Source: Lentimicrobiaceae bacterium
Lineage (GTDB): Bacteria; Bacteroidota; Bacteroidia; Bacteroidales; F082
Assembly: GCA_015061295.1 (NCBI GenBank)
Contig: SUWU01000017.1
Span: forward strand, 1-53,775
Direction of reading: 5' to 3'
Length of the DNA: 53,775 nt
Shown here: piece by piece, positions 47,001-53,775 of the stretch
How the letters are laid out: each line of letters opens with the position of its first letter
How positions within the stretch are numbered: the stretch's first letter is position 1
Translations under genes and position numbers: made by a program
The notes under the pieces: generated by a model
What the model was told of the DNA's origin: nothing
What the model saw: only the letters and a program-made list of their open reading frames with translations
Database searches by the model: none

Positions 47001-50000
47001 TGATTCAGTGCCATAACATACAGAGTCGGCGGTAAACTCAGCTACAGGGATGTCGAATACAGTGACGTCGTTGAAGACCATCTCACTTTCACAACCGTTT
47101 TCAGATATTATCATCAGACCGACGGTATTGTCACCGATGTTGAAGCTGTGAGTCAAGATATTTTCATCAGATGAGAAGTCAGCGATGCTGTCATTGTCGA
47201 AGTCCCAATGATAAGTAGCGTTAGCGACTTTAGTAGCTGTGAGTGTTGTCTCGTTGCCGAAGCATACAGAGTCAGAGGTAAACTCAGCTACAGGGATGTC
47301 GAATACAGTGACGTCGTTGAATACCATCTCACTTTCACAACCGTATTCAGATACAATCATCAGACCGACGGTATTGTCACCGATGTTGAAGCTGTGAGTC
47401 AAGATATTTTCATCAGATGAGAAGTCAGCGATGCTGTCATTGTCGAAGTCCCAATGATAAGTAGCGTTAGCGACTTCAGTAGCTGTTAATGTTGTCTCGT
47501 TACCGAAGCAGACCTTGTCAGCGGTAAATTCAGCTACAGGGATGTTATAAACGTTAACGAATCTAGAAATGGTACTGTCGGAGTCAGCCGTAGAGACTGT
47601 CATAAAGACTTCATATTGACCTGCGTTCTGATATAGGTATGCAGGGTTAGTTTTATTTGAAGTGCCAATGCCATCGCCGAAGTTCCATGAATATGTAGCA
47701 TCAGGTAATACGCTGCCAGTAAACTTGAAGAATGTTGTATCTCCGAGACAAACATCACTGGCAGTAAAGTCAGCCACTGCTTGATCATATACCATGACAA
47801 CTACAGAGTCTGTGCTATAGCATTCATCGAAATACTTATTCATTACTGTGAGAGTAAATTCTTTCGTTTCCGTCATGGCTAATGTAGATGTTGAGATTGC
47901 ATCATAGTTTACCACGAGTTCCTTAGGTTCCCAGAGGAATACGAAATTGTCTGAATTTACGCCGTAAGGTATTGCTGCTTTCAATTCAGCTGTAGCATTT
48001 TTGACTATAGTAGTGTCATCACCTGCGTTAGCATCCATATAGTCGAATACGGTGACTGTCACGGTGTCTGTTACGATGTTATTCAACTCATCAGTAACCT
48101 CAGCGACAAATGTGTATTCTTTGAATGCCTCGACGATGTCGATATTACCGAATACATATGTTGGCTCATCAGCACCGTCGATGAGTTCACCATCGAGATA
48201 CCACTTGTATGTAAGATCGCCTTTACCATCCTTAGCGTCAGCGAAGAGGGTAGCGGTGGCGTTTTCACATATTGAGTCGTTATCGACAGACAATGTCATA
48301 GCGAGAGGAGCGCCTTCGACAGTCACCATCTTTTCATCAGAACTTGAACAAGCGTCATAATACTTGTTAGTAACAGTGAGTGTGAATGTCTGACTTGAAG
48401 TGAGGGCTACAGATTCAGTGTCGATAGCCTCGCTGTCAGCTACCATATCTTCAGGAGTCCAGACGAAGTTGAAGTTGCTTGCGTTGACACCCACAGGAAC
48501 GACAGCGTAAACATCAGCTGCGGTGTTATAGAATATAGTAGTATCATCACCAGCGTTAGCATCCATATAGTCGAATACGGTGACAGTCACAGTGTCTGTT
48601 ACGATGTTGTTCAACTCATCAGCAACCTCAGCGACAAATGTGTATTCCTTGAATGCCTCGACGATGTCGATGTTACCGAATACATATGTTGGCTCATTAG
48701 CACCGTCGATGAGTTCACCATCGAGATACCACTTGTAAGTCAGATCGCCTTTACCGTCCTTAGCGTCAGCGAAGAGGGTAGCGGTAGCGTTTTCACAGAT
48801 TGAATCGTTATCGACAGTCAATGTCATAGCGAGAGGAGCGCCTTCGACAGTCACCACCTTTTCATCAGAACTTGAACAAGCGTTATAATACTTGTTAGTA
48901 ACAGTGAGTGTGAATGTCTGGCTTGAAGTGAGAGCTACAGATTCAGTGTCGATAGCCTCGCTGTCAGCTACCATATCTTCAGGAGTCCAAGCGAAGATGA
49001 AGTTGCTTGCGTTGACACCTTCAGGGACGACAGCGTAAACATCAGCTGCGGTGTTATAGAATATAGTAGTATCATCACCAGCGTTAGCATCCATGTAGTC
49101 GAATACGGTGACAGTCACGGTGTCTGTTACGATGTTGTTCAACTCATCAGTAACCTCAGCTACAAATGTGTATTCTTTGAATGCCTCAACGATGTCGATA
49201 TTACCGAATACATATGTTGGCTCATCAGCACCGTCGATGAGTTCACCATCGAGATACCACTTGTATGTCAGATTGCCTTTACCGTCCTTAGCGTCAGCGA
49301 AGAGTGTAGCTGTGGCGTTTTCACATATTGAGTCGTTATCGACAGATAATGTCATAGCGAGAGGAGCACCTTCTACTGTCACGACTTTTTCATCAGAACT
49401 TGAACAAGCGTCGAAGTACTTGTTGGTTACAGTAAGGATGAATGTCTGACTTGAAGTGAGGGCTACAGATTCAGTGTCGATAGCCTCGCTGTCAGCTACC
49501 ATATCTTCAGGAGTCCAAGCGAAGATGAAGTTGCTTGCGTTGACACCTTCAGGGACGACAGCGTAGATGTCAGCTACGGTGTTATAGAATATAGTAGTAT
49601 CATCACCTGCGTTAGCATCCATGTAGTCGAATACGGTGACAGTCACGGTGTCTGTTACGATGTTGTTCAACTCATCAGTAACCTCAGCTACAAATGTGTA
49701 TTCTTTGAATGCCTCAACGATGTCGATATTACCGAATACATATGTTGGCTCATCAGCACCGTCGATGAGTTCACCATCGAGATACCACTTGTATGTCAGA
49801 TTGCCTTTACCGTCCTTAGCGTCAGCGAAGAGTGTAGCTGTGGCGTTTTCACATATTGAGTCGTTATCGACAGATAATGTCATAGCGAGAGGAGCGCCTT
49901 CGACAATCACCACCTTTTCATCAGAACTTGAACAAGCGTCATAATACTTGTTAGTTACAGTGAGAGTGAATGTCTGACTAGAAGTGAGAGCGACAGATTC

Positions 50001-53000
50001 AGTGTCGATAGCCTCGCTGTCAACTACCATATCTTCAGGCGTCCAAGCGAAGTTGAAGTTGCTTGCGTTGACACCTTCAGGAACGACAGCGTAAACATCA
50101 GCTGCTGTGTTATAGAATATAGTAGTATCATCACCAGCGTTAGCATCCATGTAGTCGAATACGGTGACAGTCACGGTGTCTGTTACGATGTTATTCAACT
50201 CGTCAGTAACCTCAGCGACAAATGTGTATTCTTTGAATGCCTCGACGATGTCGATGTTACCGAATACATAAGTAGAGTCATTAGCACCGTCGATGAGTTC
50301 ACCATCGAGATACCACTTGTAAGTCAGATTGCCTTTACCGTCCTTAGCGTCAGCGAAGAGTGTAGCTGTGGCGTTTTCACATATTGAGTCGTTATCGACA
50401 GATAATGTCATAGCGAGAGGAGCGCCTTCGACAGTCACCACCTTTTCATCAGAACTTGAACAAGCGTTATAATACTTGTTAGTTACAGTGAGTGTGAATG
50501 TCTGAGTCGAAGTGAGAGCTACTGATTCAGTGTCGATAGCCTCACTGTCGACTACCATATCTTCAGGAGTCCAGACGAAGTTGAAGTTGCTTGCATTTAC
50601 ACCGTCAGGAACGACAGCGTAGATGTCTGCTACAGTGTTAAAGAATATTGTGGTGTCATCACCAGCGTTAGCATCCATATAGTCGAATACGGTCACTGTC
50701 ACGGTGTCTGTTATAGTGTTATTCAACTCATCAGTAACCTCAGCGACAAATGTGTATTCCTTGAATGCCTCGACGATGTCGATATTACCGAATACATATG
50801 TTGGCTCATCAGCGCCGTTGATGAGTTCACCATCGAGATACCAAGCGTAAGTTAGAACGCCTTTACCGTCTTTAGCGTCAGCGAAGAGTGTAGCGGTAGC
50901 GTTTTCGCATATTGAGTCGTTATCGACAGACAATGTCATAGCGAGAGGAGCGCCTTCGACAATCACCACCTTTTCATCAGAACTTGAACAAGCGTCATAA
51001 TACTTGTTAGTAACAGTGAGTGTGAATGTCTGGCTTGAAGTGAGAGCTACAGATTCAGTGTCGATAGCCTCGCTGTCAACTACCATGTCTTCAGGAGTCC
51101 AAGCGAAGATGAAGTTGCTTGCGTTGACACCTTCAGGGACGACAGCGTAAACATCAGCTACGGTGTTATAGAATATAGTAGTATCATCACCAGCGTTAGC
51201 ATCCATGTAGTCGAATACGGTCACTGTCACGGTGTCTGTTACGATGTTATTCAACTCATCAGTAACCTCAGCGACAAATGTGTATTCCTTGAATGCCTCG
51301 AGGATGTCGATATTACCGAATACATATGTCGCTTCGTTAGCACCGTCGATGATTTCACCATCGAGATACCAAGCGTAAGTTAGAACGCCTTTACCGTCCT
51401 TAGCGTCAGCGAAGAGTGTAGCGGTAGCGTTTTCACAGATTGAATCGTTATCGACAGACAATGTCATTGCCAATGGAGCACCTTCCACTGTCACAACCTT
51501 TTCATCAGAACTTGAACAAGCATTGAAGTATTTGTTCGTCACTGTGAGGGTGAATGTCTGAGTCGAAGTGAGAGCGACAGACTCGGTGTCGATAGCCTCG
51601 CTGTCGACTACCATATCTTCAGGAGTCCAAACGAAGTTGAAGTTGCTTGCATTTACACCGTCAGGAACGACAGCGTAGATGTCAGCTTCGGTGTTATAGA
51701 ATATAGTAGTATCATCACCAGCGTTAGCATCCATGTAGTCGAATACGGTGACAGTTACGGTGTCTGTTACGATGTTATTCAACTCATCAGTAACCTCAGC
51801 AACGAATGTGTATTCTTTGAATGCCTCGACGATGTCGATATTACCGAATACATATGTTGGTTCATTAGCACCGTCGATGATTTCTCCATCGAGATACCAA
51901 GCGTAAGTTAGAACGCCTTTACCGTCCTTAGCGTCAGCGAAGAGGGTAGCTGTGGCGTTTTCACAGATGGAGTCGTTATCGACAGACAATGTCATTGCCA
52001 ATGGAGCACCTTCCACAGTCACAACCTTTTCATCAGAACTTGAACAAGCGTCGAAGTACTTGTTGGTTACAGTGAGGATGAATGTCTGACTTGAAGTGAG
52101 AGAATCTGATTCAGTGTCGATAGCCTCGCTGTCAGCTACCATATCTTCAGGAGTCCAAGCGAAGATGAAGTTGCTTGCGTTGACACCTTCAGGAACGACA
52201 GCGTAAACATCGGCTGCGGTGTTATAGAATATCGTAGTGTCATCACCTGCGTTAGCATTCATGTAGTCGAATACGGTGACTGTCACGGTGTCTGTTACGA
52301 TGTTATTCAACTCGTCAGTAACCTCAGCGACAAATGTATATTCTTTGAATGCCTCAAAGATGTCACCAGGAGTGAAAATAGGTTTGTTAGATGAAGCATC
52401 ATCGAGATTGTCGGCAGGAGTCCATGAATAGGTATAGTTGCCGCTGCCACCAGTAGCTACTGCTGTTAATTGGGTAGAGCTGTTGTCGCAGATGGAGTCA
52501 TTATCAGCTGTAATTGTTAATAATAATTCAGGGAGTACTGTAACTTTAACAACATCACTACTTGAACAGATGTCTTTCAATTTATTAGTTGCTGTTAAAG
52601 TAAATTCAGTAGTAGATGTAAGAGGTTTTGTTATTGTAGAAATTGCGTTAGCATCGACTACCAAATCTGCAGGTTCCCATTGGAAATCAAAGTTGTCCGC
52701 ATTGATGCCGTCAGGTATTATAGCTTTGAGTGTAGCTATAGTGTTGTAGCTGATAGTAGTATCTTGATATGCAATAGCGTCTAAATAATCATATACTGTT
52801 ATTGAGATAGAGTCTCTGACAGTATTAAATCCATCGTTAGCTAAACATATGAATTTATATTCTTTACTTGCATCAGTTATATTATCAGGGGTGAATGTTG
52901 GATTTGCGGTGTTATTGTTGTCTAAATAATCTGCAGGAGACCATGTGTATGAATATTCGCCTGTTCCACCTGAAACTAATGCGTTTAATTGAGTACTGAC

Positions 53001-53775
53001 ATTATCACATATCTCAGTCTTATTAGCTATGACATCAATATTTAAGTCACCGCCTTTAACTTCTACCTTTACATCATCACTGCTGAAGCATAATCCGTCA
53101 CTGAATTTATTTGTTACAGTGAGAGTAAATATTGTGGTAGATGTAAGAGGTTTTGTTGCTGTAGAATCTGCATTAGGACTTTCTACTAATTCAGCTGGTT
53201 CCCATTGGAACAAATAATTGTCGGTATTGATACTATCGTCATTCAATGCAAATATTTGGGCTGTTGAGTTGATCCAGATAGTAGTGTCTTCGCATACTTC
53301 TATCTGGAAGTAGTCGAATATAGTAGCAGATTTTATTTCAGAAGCGTCAGACAGACATCCTTCGCCTGACTTAGCGATTACAGATACTTCATAAGAACCT
53401 ACCGCAGTAAACTCGATGCTGCTGTCATTATCAGATACTGTAATAGCAGCACCGTCTTTAGTTGCAGTCCAGATATATTCATCAGCGTCATCTGGTGTAG
53501 CTGTGAAGGTGAGTGTGTTTCCGAAGCAGACGTTTCCGGTAGAAGGCAACGATACAGTAGGTTTAGCGTATATTTCTGCAGTTACCTCGTTGGAAGCGTC
53601 GGAGATACAACCGTTCTTGTCTGTCATGACTACGGATACTGTATAAGAACCAGCCTCTGTGAATGATATTGAACTTGATGTCTCAGCGTGAGCCGCTCCG
53701 TTTACGGTCCAAGCGTAGGTGTTTTCGTCGGAAGCAGGGTCAGCTGTGAAGGTGAGTGTGTTTCCGAAGCAGACG
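40842..53775 (-). CDS. Giant repeat-rich T9SS surface protein (adhesin-like), 5' end outside window
   Basis: The minus-strand frame is open from 53775 to the stop at 40842, giving at least 4310 residues; the Met at 53627 is internal (it follows SYTVSVV), so the true start and signal peptide lie beyond the window. In protein order: Ig-like modules with VCFGNTLTFTA; divergent two-domain units; eight near-identical 176-residue units (DNA 48039-52262); PKD-type modules of about 82 residues, several with DFDNDxxxD and paired Cys (SVCYG, NGCESE), partly duplicated (44211-47042); further two-domain units; two canonical WDFGDG PKD domains; a unique region; a fibronectin type III domain (IVRWTSFAAQCEVRYG); and a T9SS sorting domain (ISMYPNPTYDKVTIQG to the end). 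It is presumably a long surface filament for adhesion, comparable in kind to SprB-like proteins; no catalytic domain is visible. Confidence 0.93.
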   Translation of the reverse strand, partial: VCFGNTLTFTADPASDENTYAWTVNGAAHAETSSSISFTEAGSYTVSVVMTDKNGCISDASNEVTAEIYAKPTVSLPSTGNVCFGNTLTFTATPDDADEYIWTATKDGAAITVSDNDSSIEFTAVGSYEVSVIAKSGEGCLSDASEIKSATIFDYFQIEVCEDTTIWINSTAQIFALNDDSINTDNYLFQWEPAELVESPNADSTATKPLTSTTIFTLTVTNKFSDGLCFSSDDVKVEVKGGDLNIDVIANKTEICDNVSTQLNALVSGGTGEYSYTWSPADYLDNNNTANPTFTPDNITDASKEYKFICLANDGFNTVRDSISITVYDYLDAIAYQDTTISYNTIATLKAIIPDGINADNFDFQWEPADLVVDANAISTITKPLTSTTEFTLTATNKLKDICSSSDVVKVTVLPELLLTITADNDSICDNSSTQLTAVATGGSGNYTYSWTPADNLDDASSNKPIFTPGDIFEAFKEYTFVAEVTDELNNIVTDTVTVTVFDYMNANAGDDTTIFYNTAADVYAVVPEGVNASNFIFAWTPEDMVADSEAIDTESDSLTSSQTFILTVTNKYFDACSSSDEKVVTVEGAPLAMTLSVDNDSICENATATLFADAKDGKGVLTYAWYLDGEIIDGANEPTYVFGNIDIVEAFKEYTFVAEVTDELNNIVTDTVTVTVFDYMDANAGDDTTIFYNTEADIYAVVPDGVNASNFNFVWTPEDMVVDSEAIDTESVALTSTQTFTLTVTNKYFNACSSSDEKVVTVEGAPLAMTLSVDNDSICENATATLFADAKDGKGVLTYAWYLDGEIIDGANEATYVFGNIDILEAFKEYTFVAEVTDELNNIVTDTVTVTVFDYMDANAGDDTTIFYNTVADVYAVVPEGVNASNFIFAWTPEDMVVDSEAIDTESVALTSSQTFTLTVTNKYYDACSSSDEKVVIVEGAPLAMTLSVDNDSICENATATLFADAKDGKGVLTYAWYLDGELINGADEPTYVFGNIDIVEAFKEYTFVAEVTDELNNTITDTVTVTVFDYMDANAGDDTTIFFNTVADIYAVVPDGVNASNFNFVWTPEDMVVDSEAIDTESVALTSTQTFTLTVTNKYYNACSSSDEKVVTVEGAPLAMTLSVDNDSICENATATLFADAKDGKGNLTYKWYLDGELIDGANDSTYVFGNIDIVEAFKEYTFVAEVTDELNNIVTDTVTVTVFDYMDANAGDDTTIFYNTAADVYAVVPEGVNASNFNFAWTPEDMVVDSEAIDTESVALTSSQTFTLTVTNKYYDACSSSDEKVVIVEGAPLAMTLSVDNDSICENATATLFADAKDGKGNLTYKWYLDGELIDGADEPTYVFGNIDIVEAFKEYTFVAEVTDELNNIVTDTVTVTVFDYMDANAGDDTTIFYNTVADIYAVVPEGVNASNFIFAWTPEDMVADSEAIDTESVALTSSQTFILTVTNKYFDACSSSDEKVVTVEGAPLAMTLSVDNDSICENATATLFADAKDGKGNLTYKWYLDGELIDGADEPTYVFGNIDIVEAFKEYTFVAEVTDELNNIVTDTVTVTVFDYMDANAGDDTTIFYNTAADVYAVVPEGVNASNFIFAWTPEDMVADSEAIDTESVALTSSQTFTLTVTNKYYNACSSSDEKVVTVEGAPLAMTLTVDNDSICENATATLFADAKDGKGDLTYKWYLDGELIDGANEPTYVFGNIDIVEAFKEYTFVAEVADELNNIVTDTVTVTVFDYMDANAGDDTTIFYNTAADVYAVVPVGVNASNFNFVWTPEDMVADSEAIDTESVALTSSQTFTLTVTNKYYDACSSSDEKMVTVEGAPLAMTLSVDNDSICENATATLFADAKDGKGDLTYKWYLDGELIDGADEPTYVFGNIDIVEAFKEYTFVAEVTDELNNIVTDTVTVTVFDYMDANAGDDTTIVKNATAELKAAIPYGVNSDNFVFLWEPKELVVNYDAISTSTLAMTETKEFTLTVMNKYFDECYSTDSVVVMVYDQAVADFTASDVCLGDTTFFKFTGSVLPDATYSWNFGDGIGTSNKTNPAYLYQNAGQYEVFMTVSTADSDSTISRFVNVYNIPVAEFTADKVCFGNETTLTATEVANATYHWDFDNDSIADFSSDENILTHSFNIGDNTVGLMIVSEYGCESEMVFNDVTVFDIPVAEFTSDSVCFGNETTLTATKVANATYHWDFDNDSIADFSSDENILTHSFNIGDNTVGLMIISENGCESEMVFNDVTVFDIPVAEFTADSVCYGTESTLTATEVANATYHWDFDNDNVIDYTTTDNVLTHSFNIGDNTVGLMIVSENGCESEMIFNDVTVFDIPVAEFTADSVCYGNTTTLTATEVIGAKAYMWDFDNDGINDAVTSDNVITYDFNAGKHIVALTVVSEYGCESDSINRNVIVHEMPVAFAGNDQTIGYKQTATLIGNDGTDADIHDFIFRWEPAELVTNADSYSTETVELDKTTEFYLSVFNKNSEDCFSIDTVLINVEGGPLVASVKADDDAICENDSTLMTANAYNGTGNYVYSWTPAEYFSNPASDKPYFSPGNIDVDSQTFELICTVTSDDETDADTTYVTVYNIPTAQFSANSVCYGNATTLTATEIANATYNWDFDNDNVIDYTTTDNVITHDFNVGDNIVGLMVVSENGCESEMIFNDVTVFDIPVAEFTADSVCYGNTTTLTATEVANATYHWDFDNDSIADSSSDVNIITHDFNIGNNIVGLMVVSENGCESEIIFNNVTVFDIPVAEFTADSVCYGTESTLTATEVANATYHWDFDNDNVIDYTTTDNVLTHSFNIGDNTVGLMIVSENGCESEMIFNDVTVFDIPVAEFTADSVCYGNTTTLTATEVIGAKAYMWDFDNDGINDAVTSDNVITYDFNAGKHIVALTVVSEYGCESDSINRNVIVHEMPVAFAGNDQTIGYKQTATLIGNDGTDADIHDFIFRWEPAELVTNADSYSTETVELDKTTEFYLSVFNKNSEDCFSIDTVLINVEGGPLVASVKADDDAICENDSTLMTANAYNGTGNYVYSWTPAEYFSNPASDKPYFSPGNIDVDSQTFELICTVTSDDETDADTTYVTVYNIPTAQFSANSVCYGNATTLTATEIANATYNWDFDNDNVIDYTTTDNVITHDFNVGDNIVGLMVVSENGCESEMIFNDVTVFDIPVAEFTADSVCYGNTTTLTATEIANATYHWDFDNDSIADFSSDENILTHSFNIGDNTVGLMIVSEYGCESEMIFNDVTVFDIPVAEFTADSVCFGNETTLTATEVANATYHWDFDNDSIADFSSDENILTHSFNIGDNTVGLMIVSENGCESEMVFNDVTVFDYLEANAGDDTTIYHNTAANLYAVIPDGVNPDNFIFRWEPADLVLDPNAMSTKSVKLTNDTIFTLTVTNKLFSECSSSDEKVVTIDGDPLYVNVFADAIYIADGEYENCESSPVELLAEATGGSGKYTYSWTPADLLDAPTSYKTLFVPEDTDELSKEYTFICIVDDGYNTAMAPITITVFDDVKPIVNIGNDTTIVHNTSIPLIANLGDNVNYDNFDFHWEPEALVQDPYAHTTSTIKLTEDVTFTLTVTNKENEHCHNSDNIIVTIGDELVIKTIAVDDDVICDNESTTFNVVVSGGSEDFGGQYTYTWTPAEGLNDATISNPTFTPGKIDELSKVFQFVCEVYDGYNSVSDTVYVTVNATPIASFTTDNDEICLGNTMTFTAEEVDGATYTWDFGDGETGSGLEVSHQFKDAGEYDVTLTVTSAEGCVSETSSTVVVNAIPEASFTADNDEICFGDEVVFTAEEVDGATYTWDFGDGETPVETNTASVEYKYNAANQDGYEVTLIVTSADGCESEPVSKTIKVFETPVINSILVEPIVSTLPEHTIPFGTKATLTATMENTDDSNFNFSWEPANMVYEHNGNTIVTKNLVAPQTFTVTVTNKYNASCFDTYSVTVNLDGDAYVINEAICDDGQSYPNGVYRVWEHEGWPQCEQNNWIEFAFPDEEQNVAHYKGNGDVAIELDENGNIITLMKVEYDITLYKKLEVSEIANGNNSEMVQHLGLGFDFYIFDISSVTGGNGDYDYDWSLEMIAGDGEAWTFASDGETITVNVKSNGAARISCNVTSDPCQVETRWMIIYTPGYRPCENAEDLIVDRVDNTWAIVRWTSFAAQCEVRYGTTPECTDHSITTMDKTLLIENLEPNTEYYWKVKSLCDDGIIETSFVDGPSFTTHDGNGGLGAEENVSYEISMYPNPTYDKVTIQGKDLNSIEIYNALSVIVYREKEITNNVVVVNTDDFSRGLYFVKYTLSDGTTGIMRLVVE
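44211..47042 (-). repeat. 1509-bp tandem duplication within the giant gene
   Basis: 44211-45533 and 45720-47042 match without difference at the positions I compared, offset by 1509 bp (503 codons). First mismatches are at 44210/45719 and 45534/47043. Each unit encodes PKD modules plus one two-domain module. Confidence 0.88.
48039..52262 (-). repeat. Eight consecutive 528-bp units in the giant gene
   Basis: The span is 4224 bp, exactly 8 x 528. Units in protein order: 51735-52262, 51207-51734, 50679-51206, 50151-50678, 49623-50150, 49095-49622, 48567-49094, 48039-48566. Each encodes 176 residues from M(D/N)ANAGDDTTI to TVTVFDY, made of two beta-sandwich-like domains with one Cys each (ACSSSD, SICENA). 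Divergent relatives flank both sides. Confidence 0.95.

Noticed and set aside
44000..52300. Regularly spaced repeats that could suggest a CRISPR array
   Set aside because: The units are 246, 528 and 1509 bp, contiguous and coding, with no spacers and no cas genes.

Overview
The window is ordinary chromosomal DNA from a member of the Bacteroidota, most likely the order Bacteroidales. Three things point there. Genes are preceded by the phylum's -7 promoter box (TAnnTTTG) instead of an E. coli-type -10 box. Two proteins end in a type IX secretion (T9SS) C-terminal sorting domain with the 'YPNPT' motif. The neighbourhoods (alaS/M23/MerR, rsfS-ftsH-LUD, ddl/PASTA/RluD, a multi-PPIase cassette followed by moxR) are of Bacteroidales type. 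I saw no tRNA, rRNA, CRISPR array, transposase or phage gene.

Layout. 1-622: 5' part of a POT peptide transporter (minus). 1164-6958: valS, a lipoprotein on the minus strand, and guaB. 7103-12345: a run of three secreted SurA/parvulin-type foldases and a MoxR ATPase. 12370-15477: minus-strand operon rsfS-ftsH-LUD protein. 15695-20183: birA, an SRPBCC protein, pyrE, a Nudix hydrolase, coaD and a thioredoxin-fold protein without cysteines. 20283-27341: secA, a patatin fused to an Omp85-like barrel, pyrH, frr. 27451-33666: AI-2E-type permease and ddl (minus), then PASTA protein, T9SS cargo protein and RluD (plus). 33732-38738: hldD, a MerR regulator, an M23 peptidase and alaS. 38867-40489: a lipoprotein and an outer-membrane barrel. 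40842-53775: a giant T9SS adhesin-like gene on the minus strand, still open at the window edge (at least 4310 residues).

How they fit together. Apart from housekeeping enzymes, the theme is the cell envelope: SecA exports the pre-proteins, three periplasmic foldases could escort outer-membrane and T9SS clients, FtsH removes bad membrane proteins, Ddl, the M23 peptidase and the PASTA protein act on peptidoglycan, HldD makes LPS heptose, and the giant repeat protein is a plausible surface product of T9SS. The T9SS machinery itself is not in the window.

Most unusual signals. (1) Short tandem repeats are spread through the window in two classes. Heptamer arrays begin at or within about 10 bases of stop codons and fill the spacers between genes. 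Octamer and hexamer arrays built on AGTCA lie in frame inside otherwise conserved housekeeping genes (surA-like, ftsH, birA, SRPBCC, hldD) and always have AGTCA on the coding strand. (2) The giant gene holds eight consecutive 528-bp units with no length variation and a separate 1509-bp tandem duplication that looks identical over about 1.3 kb, with variant patterns that suggest unequal crossover or gene conversion.
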